From Parus major (lineage: Eukaryota > Chordata > Aves > Passeriformes > Paridae): a DNA stretch of 64,000 bases. The position numbers and the translations under genes are program-made. Where the stretch lies: assembly GCF_001522545.3 (NCBI RefSeq), contig NC_031770.1, positions 93,100,851-93,164,850 of the forward strand. Direction: 5' to 3'. Each line of letters opens with the position of its first letter. Position 1 is the stretch's first letter. Under the pieces are notes generated by a model. That model was not told the DNA's origin. It was given only the letters and a program-made list of their open reading frames with translations, and did not search any database. Shown here piece by piece: positions 24,275-35,710 of this stretch.

Positions 24275-25203
24275 GATGTTTCCCAGGGCTCAGTGTTGGG
24301 GCCATTGATGCTTCCTCAGCCAGTTTGCAGATCACCCCAAGATGGCTGGGAGTACTGATCTGCTGGAGAGTAAGAAAGCTCTGCAGAGAGACCTGGACAG
24401 GCTGGATTGAAGGCCTGAGGCCACTTTTATCAGGTTCAACCAGAACAAGTGGCAGGTTCTGCCCTTGGATCACAGTGAACCCCTGCAGTGCTGCAGGCTG
24501 AGGACAGAGTGGCTGTAAAGCTGCCCTGTGGAAAAGGACCTGGGGGTGCTGGTTGAAAGCAGCTGAACATGAGTCAGTGTGTGCCCAGGTGGCCAAGGCA
24601 GCCACAGCATCCTGGCCTGTGTCAGCAATAGTGTGGCCAGCAGGAGCAGGGCAGGGACTGTCCCCTGTGCTCAGTACTGATGAGGTTGCATCTGAAAGCC
24701 TATGTCCAGTTTTGGGTCCCTCTCTACAAGAAAGGCACTGAGGGGCTGAAGCAAGTCCAGAGAAGGGCAGTGGAGCCAGTGAAGGGTTGGGAGCAAAAGT
24801 CTGATGAGGAGCACCTGAGGAAGTTGAGATCATTCAGTCTGGAAAAGAGAAGGTTCAAAAGAGACCTCATTGCCCTCTACAACTGCCAGAAAGAAGGGTG
24901 TAGTGAGGGGGGGTCAGTGTCTCCTCCCAGGTAACAAGCAGTAGGATGAGAGGAAATGGCCTGAAATTGCACCAGAGAAGGTTTATACTGGATATTAGGA
25001 AAAAATTTTTCACCAAAAGGGTTGTCAAAAATTGAAACGGGCTGTTCAGAGAAGTGGTGAAGTCACTGTCCCCAAAGTTTTTAAAAGATGTGTAGGTGTG
25101 GTGCACAGGGTCGTGGTTTACTGGTGGACTTGGCAGCACTGGGTTAATGATTGGTCTTGACTAGAACTTACACCTTTTTCAACTGAAATGATTCTGTGAT
25201 TCT
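24275..25203 (+). mobile_element. CR1 LINE, 5'-truncated, end of ORF2 plus 3' UTR
   Basis: About 0.93 kb follows CR1 from the late reverse-transcriptase part of ORF2 to the terminal octamers (GATTCTGTGATTCT at 25190-25203). Recognisable coding pieces are a KALQRDLDRL-like stretch near 24376-24404, broken by TGA at 24408-24410, and the ORF2 C-terminal region at 24680-24934 with VQFWVPLYKKG, VQRRAVEPVKG and SLEKRRFKRDLIALYN. The frame is lost again at a run of seven G (24907-24913). Upstream, the segment just after 24300 jumps forward relative to the usual CR1 order, consistent with an internal deletion. With most of ORF2 missing and stops present, the copy cannot be autonomous. The antisense strand happens to be open for 206 codons (24213-24833). 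Confidence 0.93.
24680..24934 (+). pseudogene. CR1 ORF2 C-terminal remnant
   Basis: An 84-codon open piece of the CR1 endonuclease/reverse-transcriptase polyprotein, from the region after the catalytic RT domain. The conserved blocks QFWVPLYKK, VQRRAVEPVKG and LRSFSLEKRRFKRDLIALY are readable. The Met at its start is internal to ORF2 and is not a real start. After GGSVSPPR the frame stops because of an indel in the G run at 24907-24913, whereas the family protein continues with an RLDIRK...HWNRLP-type tail, readable in another frame just downstream. Confidence 0.85.
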
Positions 25204-28200
25204 TTTTCATAAGGGAAGCATTGCTTGAACTTGTAGGCATGAAAAATAATTTCTCCTTATTTTAAAATTAAGGTTTCCAAACATGTTCATCAAATATCAC
25301 TGAAGGACACCTTTTTTTCTTTCAGGAAGAAGAGACCGAATAGATGTTTTTAGGCAAAATATCTACATTACTGGCCTCTGGTGGGAGTGGTGGGAGAAAC
25401 TGAACTACAGCTAAACATCAAATTCCCAGTCACTAATGTTCAGTTAAAAACCTGATTTTCCAGGTGCTGATCAGTTATATATAATTTTCTGATGATGGAT
25501 GTTCACTTTACCTGAGTATATCTATGTTAATTAAAATATCACTGTATCTTTGCTCTCCATGGGGGTCCTACTTTGCAGTGGGACACATTTTGATAAAGAA
25601 GAATGTTTTCTTCTGCACCACTGATACCCATCCAGACCCCCTTGCAGAGGTTTCCTCCAGTCCAGCTGCATACATTTGGGTGCAAAGGGGTAAAGTAGTT
25701 ATAGATCTAATATGACTGAAAGTAAAACTGCAGCCTCTCTTGCTCACACTCTCCCCTCTTTTTTTTTTACTTCAACTTTCAGAGTACTGTGAACACTGGA
25801 ATTAATAATGTTTGCTGCCTCTGCTTTTCTCCTTTTTTATAAAACCATGCTGTAATAAAATTGAGACTTCTCCAGAAGTCTCCACAAAAATCAGATTATG
25901 AGACATACTTACAATAATTGAAAATATTAAAGTAAGTCTATTAAAATGCCTTTTACCTCAGTCTTCAAGTTTTCATTGAAAGAAATTTGCATTTGCTATT
26001 TTCCTTACATGGCTTTTAGTCATATATCCAACAGGACAGATTAAAGTTTAATTATTTCCATTCACCTTGCAATGTTCAAAATTAAGTTGCTGTCATGAAG
26101 AAGTGTATGGAACCTTAACTGAAATAACAATAATAAAGTCTTTTTCTTCTACTCCCACGTAGCAGAAAATTAATACTATGGAACACAATAAAAAGTTTCT
26201 TACTAACATTTAATTGGAAGATTTTATACATTTGACAAAAATTTGAGAAAATTATTTGCTGTTTGTATCTTAATTAAAAATAATAACCTAATCTAATTTC
26301 TTTGAATTGTAATTACATTTATGCAAACTGCAAACAAGAGGAAACAGTTCATACACTAAAAAGCTAAAATGTTGTATGCAGTCCTTTCTGTAATCTTACT
26401 GTTACTCTATAGCTTTGTAATTGAGGTCAAAAATAGTGGTCATAGGTGATCTTGGAGGTATTCCACACTGTCCTTCAAGTCAGAAAGAGTACCACAGAGC
26501 TGCTCAGTGAGCACACCAAACCAGATCAGCTAACCCAGATGTCACTAGCGAGATGACATGCTCATAATCTTCCCTTCTACAGAAACAAATTTATGAGTGG
26601 AAAAATTACTGCTTTCTGAGTTCTTCCAAATTTTCTGTTTATATGCCATTTATATGCCATTCTGTTTATATTGCCATTTTCCCTAAAGCACAGAGATAGC
26701 TACCTATAACCCCACTATAGAATGTGTATTCCTGTTTTAATTAGGTTCATTTGGCAGAAGTTGAGAACAAGCTGGCAGAATTTGGCCTCTCTGGAGGACA
26801 GACAACAGCAGCCATGGGACACCCATGCCTTGGCAGGACAGCGGCAGGATCTAACCTGGCCCATTCCCAGTACTGCTAGATCATCCTCAGCTATTCTCAT
26901 GGATGCTGCCAGTGCATTAGTACTGTGTCTTATTAACATTTAAGTAAAATTCTCCTGGGAGAATTGTAAGACACCATACATATTTTTCATCAGAATACAA
27001 GATGTGCATGATTCAGTATCCATGCCCTTTTCAAATCACAATTTCCCACCAGCCCCAGCAGAGGCACTATCACTGTGCCAAGACGCAAAGAACAAAAAAA
27101 GTGGTGGACTGAAGAAAATGGCCAAAGATCAGTACAGAAAATACAGCTTGAAAAAAGTTACCAATTGAAAAAGACCTTTAGAGCCTCTAATCTACATACA
27201 GTAGGTCACTGTCAGCTTTGTTTGCCTTTTTAAACATGAAGTACAAAGACTGCTTTGTAAACCTGAAGACATCAGATGTGTGTAAGACCACTGAGAAGGA
27301 AAAAGAATTCTGGGCGTATGAGTTTCTTGGTCATATATAAAGAATTTTCTTGAGAGACTCAAATGCCCATATATGAGAAATGCCTAATATTATTATTATT
27401 ACCAGGTGTGTATAAGATTGCCAAGAGGTTGTGACCTGTTCTTTCAGGAACTAAATTTTCTACACAGATATGCAACTTCTTAAACAGCCTTTCTAGTGCA
27501 AAGTGAACGTGAAGGCAAGAATACATATAATTTACTGCCTTGACCCAAACATTTGAAGCCTTACTTTGCTTTGGTTGGCTCAGATTACTACTTAGAAATG
27601 TTTATTTAAAAAAAAAAAAAGTGTCCTCTGTAATAACAGTCAAGACAAGAAACTGGGTTCAAAGTACATCTTGTTTCCAGGGAGCACAAGTATTGAGAGC
27701 AATGGGAAGTTCAGAGGTAGAGATTCAAACTTCCTCAGCAAGGAGTGAACCAGGAGTGAGGAGCCTGAGTAAGAGGGGCAGAGGGGAAGTAAATTGCACC
27801 AAAATGGCAACAGGTCAGAAATGAGAAAGAAAGTTTAAACCTGATCATCATCAGGAATTTAGGATACTCAACATTATTCTTCTACTTTCAAAGCAAGAAC
27901 CCCTGAATCCAGCTCATAGACAGACCTGTTGTTTTTATTCAGACCAGGCCCATAGGCCATTCACAACCTTCCAGAATATATCCCTTTTCTGTACACATCA
28001 CTTGTCTGTGGCACATAAACACCAGCAAACAAAATTCACCAAGGAACATTTGCTTACTGTGAGGGTAATGTGCACAGCCTGTCTATGTAATTCTCTGGAC
28101 AACTCTCTTTCCTCTAAAATAAGACAAGAAGCTGTTGGTAGGTTCTGTCCTCAGCCTCAGCCAGCACTTGTCCTTGTCTAGGAATTGCCTGAGACAAAGA

Positions 28201-28416
28201 CAGTTTTGGCCCCAAGCAAAAACTGCAGTGGGAAAAAACCCTCTGTTAACAATTCAACGACATGGAAAACATTAAAGTCTGTGGATTGGAAAATAACAGT
28301 ATCTCTGGATCTGTGGATGATATTAAGATGTTTGCACTCCATGATTTTGTTTGCTAGTACAGAAGCAGCCTAGGTCCTACAGCCTGATTAAAAAACATAC
28401 CTGTAATTTCTAATTT

Positions 28417-28490
28417 GAAAGGGGGAAAAAAAGAAAAGGACAGTAGAAAAGGAGATGGGAAAGTAAGAAAAAAGAAGGAGAATGAAGAGC
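28417..28490. repeat. Purine-rich low-complexity stretch
   Basis: About 74 bases are almost entirely A and G with a few isolated T and C, in GAAA/GGAG/AAGG steps without a fixed unit. It is compatible with a polypurine-polypyrimidine low-complexity element. Confidence 0.7.
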
Positions 28491-28770
28491 TCAGACAAGC
28501 AACCTGAAAAACCAACACAAAATCTGTGTAAAAAATGCACTAGGCAGTGAAATCTGTGCGGACTCTTAGATGAAGAGCTCATATCAAACTGCTGTGAGGG
28601 ACACAAATATCTGCCTACTGGCCCTGTAAAAACAAAAAAATCCTGAATTTCTGCAATTCTGGGCCAAACAAAATACTTCTTTCAGTATAAACCATATTGT
28701 TATTCAGACTTAAATCTGAGAAACATGACATGAAGAGATAAATCAGCTTTGGATCTATTGAGTAATGTCC

Positions 28771-28786
28771 AAAAAAAAAAAAAAAA
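28771..28786. repeat. Poly(A) tract, 16 bases
   Basis: An uninterrupted run of 16 A with no recognisable retrocopy upstream. Confidence 0.85.
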
Positions 28787-31100
28787 GTTATCTGTTTACT
28801 TTGAACAGATCTCTGTCAACACCTAACACTGCACATCTCTGAATGCTGGAAGCTGGAACCTCATGTAGTAGCACTGAGAGGCAGCTCTGCACCCCAACAT
28901 TTGACCACTTGGTTCCTGTGGCTTTACAGTGGGACTTGTAGCTGCCCAAACTAGGAGTTAATACACATTAAAAGTGAGTTTTATTCTGGATTGGTTTTTT
29001 GCTCCCCTCTTCTATGTGTTTGCACAGATGTTTCCATGACCTTAACAGTGGGGGAATATAGGATCATCAGCCCAGCTCAGAACTGTCTCTTCCTATGTCA
29101 GCATTGACATGGATCACTTTGGGAGCATGTGGCCAGGCAGCCAATTCTCTCTCTACAGTGCCCTTGTGGAGGCAGCTCCAGCAGTGTTAGCCCACATTTG
29201 TGATGCTGTCATCAGTACATTTGTAAAAATATTATAAGAGTAACCAGAAAGTTCCAGAAAACTTTTGGGAGATATTACAATACAAAGAAAAACAATTCTT
29301 CAGTCTCTCTCTTGCTAAATTGCTCACTTTTGGATTCTAAAATCACTGCTGCAATAAGATATTATCACAGACCAGAATTAGTACTATGGGAGATGTGGTT
29401 ACAACTGAACACGAGTAATTCAAAACACATTCTGCTTTCAGATTACCCCCCAAAAAGGGGATTGCAAACCCAAATTGTCTTCCTCTTGCCCCACTCAGCA
29501 TACATATAGAGATAGCTTGGTTTTGGTGAGGTTTGGCCCTATTCTCCAAAAGGGCAGTTTCTTACTGCTTGTAGTGCTTCTGCAGCACAGCTCACAGCTA
29601 ATTACTACACCATCAGTTTCCAAAATGTTCCCTATCCATCTTAGTCATTCTTTTCACCAGCTATTGTCAGGAGCTTTACATATTTGAGAGCATAATCTTC
29701 CTTTGCTTACTATTTGTTTTTATTATTATTGTACCATTATAATCTCATTATAGCTTTTTCCAGTTTCAATTATTGTATTTATTTTTTTTCTGAGTCACTG
29801 TAATTGCTTTTAGTTTTTAATAATGTTTAAAATTTTCACTCTCCAAAGCACACGTTATTATTCCCATTATAAAATTCAGCTAAAAGGTTGTCAATAGTCT
29901 TAGTTTGCACTAGTCTTGGATTGATGTTTTTGCCATGCATGATACAACAACCCTGCCTTGCCAATGCCTCCAGCTTACGAAGGTAGATTCACTTTTAAAC
30001 AACAGGCTCATCAGAATATTAGAACTCATAGGAAAACTGGTCTTTGTATTTGAGCAGAAGAGAAATGTCTTACAAAATCCTTAAAGCCTAGGAACATTAC
30101 AAAGTTATTCTCCAGTCCATCCAGCTGTGGGAATTACTGGTTTTCTACTCTGGGTGTGATCTGTAAAACTACAATTTTTTGACAAGACTCTGAACTTCTG
30201 TGACAGAATGACTACTTAGCTTACAAAAGATAATCACTTCAATGAAGTCTAATGAAGTAATCCACCTCTGAGAGAAAATAAAACCTTCTCCTAATTTCCT
30301 AATTATTTCTCTCAAATGTGAGATTAAGTGTATATATCCACCAATCATGCACGCATTCAAAGAAATTAAGTAAATAAGATCTGAAAATCAATCCTGAAAT
30401 GTTTTCCTGCAGAGAAATCCTGTAATCTCTCAAGAACCCACTCAAAACAGTACAGTTTTATATGGTTGCATGACTTGTCCATAAGAAATGTTTGCAGAAG
30501 TGTTGATTCAAATTCTAATGATGAAATTTTAAAGTTACCATAGATATCTTTTTATCACATCACGGTAAATTAATTTACATGTTACTGATTTGCCAGGATG
30601 GATTTTTCCTAGAAATAGAACTAAATGCAATGATACTATAATACTTTTAAGAAATGAGTACTTCCCTTTCTCAAATAGCTTTGGACCTGAATTTATCAAC
30701 AACTTGGCAACAACCTGAGCCTTTATCTACAAACATTATCTAAATATGTGCACACAACCCACTGTAACAGTGACAGAGCTTTCATCTGCAACAGGAAAAA
30801 TTCTGCATTCTGCTCAGGAAACATTTTTCAATGCTTTTGAGAAACGTGTCTCAGCATTTAGTCCCATGCAAATCACATTCATCATACCATAAGCATGTAA
30901 TATTTGCATACTTTTAAAATTTGATTGAATTCAGCAGTTAGGACACAGTACATGCATTTACTTGCGTACAAAATTAGATTAGGAGACATTTTGAATATTT
31001 TGTGATGCAGGATCACTGGAAGTGGGCAAAGATGTATCTTGTGGATGGGTGTACTTCTCAGCAAGGCACAGCTTGACAATCCTGTTAATCCTCATTGCAC

Positions 31101-31190
31101 TTCTGGCTCTTTCAGAATTGATGCTATGAAATTGCTCTTCAGCTTGTTCATCTGCATAACAAGTGATCTCTGATCACTTCAGAGCCAGAA
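31101..31190. repeat. Nested inverted repeat (10-bp outer stem, 8-bp inner hairpin)
   Basis: TTCTGGCTCT at 31101-31110 is exactly complementary to AGAGCCAGAA at 31181-31190. Inside lies a second perfect stem, AAGTGATC at 31161-31168 with GATCACTT at 31172-31179 around a 3-nt loop. The inner hairpin ends one base before the outer right arm. The roughly 50 bases of the left inner part have no matching partner, so this is not a simple miRNA-like hairpin. Confidence 0.7.
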
Positions 31191-32747
31191 AGATCCATCC
31201 CTGATAACATCAAAATAAAAGTTAAAAGCTCTGATGTTACAGACAGCTGGGAATAAGATAGTAATTTAAGTGTAATCTTCAGAAGAATATGCAAACTACA
31301 TTGTACAGGTAACAGGATGTGGTGAAGAATATTTTTTTATATATTTCAGCCTGCTCCTGAAGCTGTTAATTGCCAAAAAAAGCAACTTCCATACGGTTCA
31401 TTGTTTCCCAAAGACCTAGAAAAGATCATGAAATCTTCTAGTTTAGTCACCATTTCTCCATAGACATCTACATTGTACACAAAAATTCCAGTCAACTTGG
31501 TTGACTAAATCATGACCTTTTAAAGAGGCACACATTTGGTGTATGCTGGGGTAGTGTCAGCAGCAGCATCTGCACCTTGGCCACTGAAACACCAATGACC
31601 AGAAAAAAAATTACACAATAAGAATGAAAAAAAAAAATATCTGTAGACAAAATCAAGAGAGCCAAAAGGGAATTTAGATATATTTTTTTTAATTTAGTGC
31701 TACAGCTAATATATCATTTTATATTTAGAAAAACTGGCATACAGCAATTACAGTCTTAAAGGTCATCAGTACATGGCCCCTGCTAAACAAGTAAATAAGC
31801 AAAGTAGCCTGGATGAAGACCTTTACATCTACCTGAAGTGCATTAGCAAGGTATTTGAATGACAAGTGCTCTGCAAATTCCCATAAACTGAAATGAGAAT
31901 GTGTAAGAAGCCTGGTGTTCCAAAGGATTATCATTTGGCTAGGTATCATAGTGCATGGCTCATGCATATTCTAGAAATACACCTCTGACTCAGCAGGTCT
32001 GGCCTTTTGAGATGGAAGGGTCAACCCAAAATTCCTCAGTATATGACATGACAGTACAACTCCTCATGCATGACATGTATGGGACAAAACAGATATGAAT
32101 GGGAGCTGGCTAAAGATGAAGATGAAGTATCTGCCATGGGAAATAATATTCACCAGCTATTTCTATCTCCATTTTCACAACAGCAAAAAAACTCCTTATT
32201 TGTAGTTGTGCTGTTTTACTTTTCTCTGACAAATTGAAGATCCCTGTATTTGGTGATGTGTTCACTCTGGACTGATCTGGTTCAGCTGAAACACACCTCT
32301 GTTTCTGAAAAGCCAAAGATCAAACTGAGTCTGACATAAGGCATTTTCCCCAGATCTTAAGGGGTATTTTTCCTCTTTTTTGCATGCCTGTGTGCTCTTC
32401 CAAGGTCTCTTAAAATAGACAAGCAAGAAAACTGCTTGTTACGTACTAATATCAAGAATATCACTGTAATACTGAAGCCCCCTCCCTGTTCCTTAGTCCT
32501 CTGTTTAAATACTGAATCAATAGTAGAGCCCTTCAAGTATGTCCCTAAAACAGTGTAGTATCCCATGTCCAGCACCACAGAGTAGAAAGAGTTGAAATTT
32601 CCAAGATATTCTTTGCTATTCTAGTTTTATGACCTCCATTTCTGAATGAAGTGTCCAGCTCTGTGGATATGACTGACATTATTTTATACCTACATACATA
32701 CTAAGCATGCTGTTCTAATTGTTTGTTTCACATACAAGTTTAAGAAG

Positions 32748-32770
32748 ATATATATATATATATATATATA
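32748..32770. repeat. (AT)n microsatellite
   Basis: 23 bases of perfect alternating A and T. The array is self-complementary and likely length-polymorphic. Confidence 0.92.
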
Positions 32771-32890
32771 CAAACTAACCAAAAAGATTATACAGAATTC
32801 AGGTTTTATATAAAATGAATCTAATTTACTACTGGAGTAATCTTGATTTTGTTACTTTGAGTACTGGTATAATAGTGACACAGAGAATTT

Positions 32891-32973
32891 TCATAGAATC
32901 ATAGAATGGTTTGGGTTGGAAGGAGCCTTTAAGATCATTTAGTTCCATCCCCCCTACCATGTGTAGGGAAGTT
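32891..32973 (-). mobile_element. CR1 LINE 3' end fragment, about 80 bp
   Basis: Read on the plus strand, the fragment starts with two copies of the complemented terminal octamer (ATAGAATC, ATAGAATG), then GGTTTGGGTTGGAAGGAGCC, AAGATCATTTAGTTCCATCC and a CCCCTACCATG block. These are the standard order of the reverse-complemented CR1 3' end. Homology fades at about 32973, so only the terminal region was inserted or survives. The well-kept octamers suggest it is younger than the 14.4 kb fragment. Confidence 0.92.
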
Positions 32974-35358
32974 TCTTAGTTGTCCTTTAATTGTTCTAGT
33001 ATAAACAATGAGCTAGAAAACTTCCCAAACCAGTTTTTTTACACATTTGGATGTAAATTACTTGACTGTACAGATACTAATGTTACTCATAGATACCACT
33101 GTTACAGAAAAACTGCTGACTTGCATAACACAAGGCCAAGACCTGGAAAGTAGAATACAGAATATAAATATTTATTGAAACCCCTTAATTTGTTTTATAA
33201 TCAGTAACATAAGTTTTCTCAACCACAATGGGCTTACTTCTCTGCTATATTTTCTTTTTTGTTTCCAAGTTGTCTAAAATCCTCCATTAAACTGTTCTTC
33301 CAGTTTTCACTATAGTTTTCTCTAATGTCTTTGAGGAAAACAGTTTTAAGTGCTTTGCTGTATCAGGTCCTCATGGAGAAAGGAGTCAGACTTACAGAAG
33401 CTTTCCTCTCTCATGACAGAAAGCCTAGGTGCCAATTCTGTATCATTTTAATGTACACAGCCACATTTGTAAATCTTTGCATTTTTTTAGCCAACTTGAG
33501 GTGATCTGGAGGAAATTTAACTCATTGAACTCTAAAATATTACATTAATAGATTCCCCAGAACCATTAGTGAACATCCAGGCAGAAGACAAAGGTAGTTT
33601 TGAATTGCAAACAAATAGTCAGTCAAGAATTCTTGCATATATCACATTCTCCAAAAAGACAAAATTACTGTAAAATTATTTAATTAAGCTACATGCAAAA
33701 TTAGTTAGTAGTTCCATAAGAAATTGTGTGTATAGGCAAATTAAGTTATAAGTTAAAAGTTACCATCCATTAGGAAGATATTAAATGTGACAATGCAAAA
33801 CATGCTTATGAAGAGACAGAGACATACGCAACTCTACCAGAGATCCTAAATTATGGACAACCTTTATCATCGTCTATGAATTTAGAGGAGTACCAGTTCA
33901 GAATACCTGGAAAGGAAAAATGTTTCTCAAAAACAGATCCCTGACAACAGAAATCAATTGTGTTAGAGAAGACATGCTGTTTGTGGGAGTCTGGAAACTC
34001 AGTCTAAATAGCAACAACACTCTGCTGTGACCGCTGTACCTTCACCTTGGCTGGCCACAGTGAGACACTGAATGTAAAAGAATGGAATGAAAATTCCATC
34101 TTAATCTTTATCACCTAACCAGAAAAAAAAAAAAAAGAAAAATAACCTCAAATCAATACACAACAGCAACAACCAACAAAAAAAGAGAACCGTATCTTCA
34201 TTTCTGCTGAAAAATTAGCTCACTCTTGCCACTATCCACATGACTTCAGATAAAGTTCAAAAATGAATGTGCTGTACACACATGTCCAATACCAGGAGGA
34301 AGAAGAGGGGAATGACAAACCAAAATATTTTTTACTGCAAGATAAACCTCCTAGGTTCTCCTAGAATGCTCAGTGTTAAGCCAACATCAGATTTCTTGAA
34401 TGGGGAAAGAAATATTTATGGTGCAGTATTTATACCTCAGTCAAAAGCTCCAACAGGAAGGCAACGAAATTCAAGTTAAATAACGACACAGTTTTGTAGG
34501 AAGCCATATGTCTTCGATAATGCCAAAGATGCCAGTAACAGTTAAAGATGCTCTGAATTTTACAGCCAAGCATTACACAACATCAAAAAGCTAAGAATGT
34601 GCTAGGCCAAAAGACTACATTAATCAAGAGGAGGTATAGTGAATAGAAACTTGTTTCTTATATGATAAAAAAAAAAAAAGACAGAAAAAGGAATTCACAT
34701 AAGTTATAAAGAACAAAATTAAAAGATCAAAAAAATGTAGCAAAACTTGAGAGACAATAACAAACAAATCCTACAAGGAACTGAAAAATATTGGGCATGA
34801 GAATCTGCAAAATATCTAACAAACTGATAAAGTTGTCAATTTCTTAAAAAAATTAAAATAACTACCAACAATAAAGAAGATTTGAGTTATTTGCTATGCT
34901 GAGTTGTGAAATGTCCTAAGCAAAAGGAAAACACAGAACATCAGTGAATATATCTGTGATCTGTGATTGAATTACAACTAAAAGAAATCACAGTGATGAA
35001 ATGGCATAGGATATCTTCCACAGGGGCCTAAACAACGGCGTTTCAAAAGAAGAAAGATGACCACAGCCTCCTCACATAAATTACTGGAGTAAAGAAGTCA
35101 GAGACCAGCTCTAGCAGAAAACAGAGAATGCATCCCAGCAGCCAAGCAGCTATCACTTGCAATGGTTTCCAACAGAGCAATATCATCACATCTACAAGGT
35201 TGACATTTTGAAGATGTCAACCTTAACACCAAAATCTGCCTTCCAATATGAAGGTGAATCTCCTGACATTTGAAAGGACAAGCCATCAAATCTATCTCAT
35301 AGTTTACCCCTCCTTGAATTTTAATTCAAATAACAAGTACAACCAAAATCAAAAAGAC
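32974..35358. other. AT-rich unique sequence, no gene recognised
   Basis: No frame above 70 codons is recognisable. Poly(A) tracts occur at 34123-34136 (14 A) and 34667-34679 (13 A). A perfect 11-bp hairpin lies at 35196-35224. I could not identify a retrocopy body associated with either A tract. Confidence 0.55.
35196..35224. repeat. Perfect inverted repeat, 11-bp stem and 7-nt loop
   Basis: AAGGTTGACAT at 35196-35206 pairs exactly with ATGTCAACCTT at 35214-35224 around the loop TTTGAAG. It lies about 135 bases before the minus-strand CR1 that begins near 35359. No transposon terminal structure or target duplication makes it a known element. Confidence 0.85.
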
Positions 35359-35710
35359 ATAGATTAATCTAATGGTTTGGGTTGGAAGGGATCTTCAAAA
35401 ATCATCTAGTCCAAACCCCCAAACCTGCCATGGGCAGGAACATCTTTCACTAGATCAAGTTGTTCAAAGCCCTTATCCAGCCTAACTTTGAACACTTCCA
35501 ATGACAGGTCATCCACCACTATCTTCTTCCAGTGCCTCACCACTGTCACTGTAGACAAATTCTTCCTTATGTCCAGTCCAAAACTACCATCTTTCAGTCT
35601 AAAACCAATGCCCAATTCACTACAGTTCTTGGTATAAAGTGTTTCTGTCTTTCTATAAGCCCCCTTTATAAGCTGAATGGTTTATGGTGCAATCTATCTC
35701 TTTTCAAGTA
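35359..35710 (-). mobile_element. CR1 LINE, 5'-truncated, about 350 bp
   Basis: On the plus strand the reverse-complemented tail is clear: TGGTTTGGGTTGGAAGGGAT, then the ATCATCTAGTCC block, AACCTGCCATGGGCAGG and a TGTTCAAAGCCCTTATCCAGCC block. It continues into the end of ORF2. The minus-strand frame 35406-35615 shows the CR1 signature FGLDIRKN followed by a VVRHWKKI-type block and an SLEVFKVRLD-type end. The octamer end is eroded (AGATTAATCTAATGG). Homology fades near 35700. The remaining frame carries substitutions and lacks nearly all of ORF2, so the copy is dead. Confidence 0.9.

Larger units (their letters stand above)
25204..32747. other. AT-rich unique sequence, no gene recognised
   Basis: Only frames below 95 codons occur, and none is recognisable. 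Minor structures are an (ATT)n-type run near 27387-27402, a polypurine stretch at about 28417-28490, an A16 run at 28771-28786 and a nested inverted repeat at 31101-31190. Around 26440-26470 a few bases resemble a CR1 tail, but not enough to call one. Confidence 0.55.

Noticed and set aside
24213..24833. 206-codon open frame on the minus strand, the longest in the window
   Set aside because: It is the antisense of the CR1 ORF2 region, and its peptide is proline/serine/alanine-rich chance sequence with no family match I recognise.
26440..26475. Possible CR1 tail (GTGATCTTGGAGGTATTCCAC)
   Set aside because: Only about 20 bases resemble the CR1 end, and no terminal octamers or upstream CR1 sequence accompany them.
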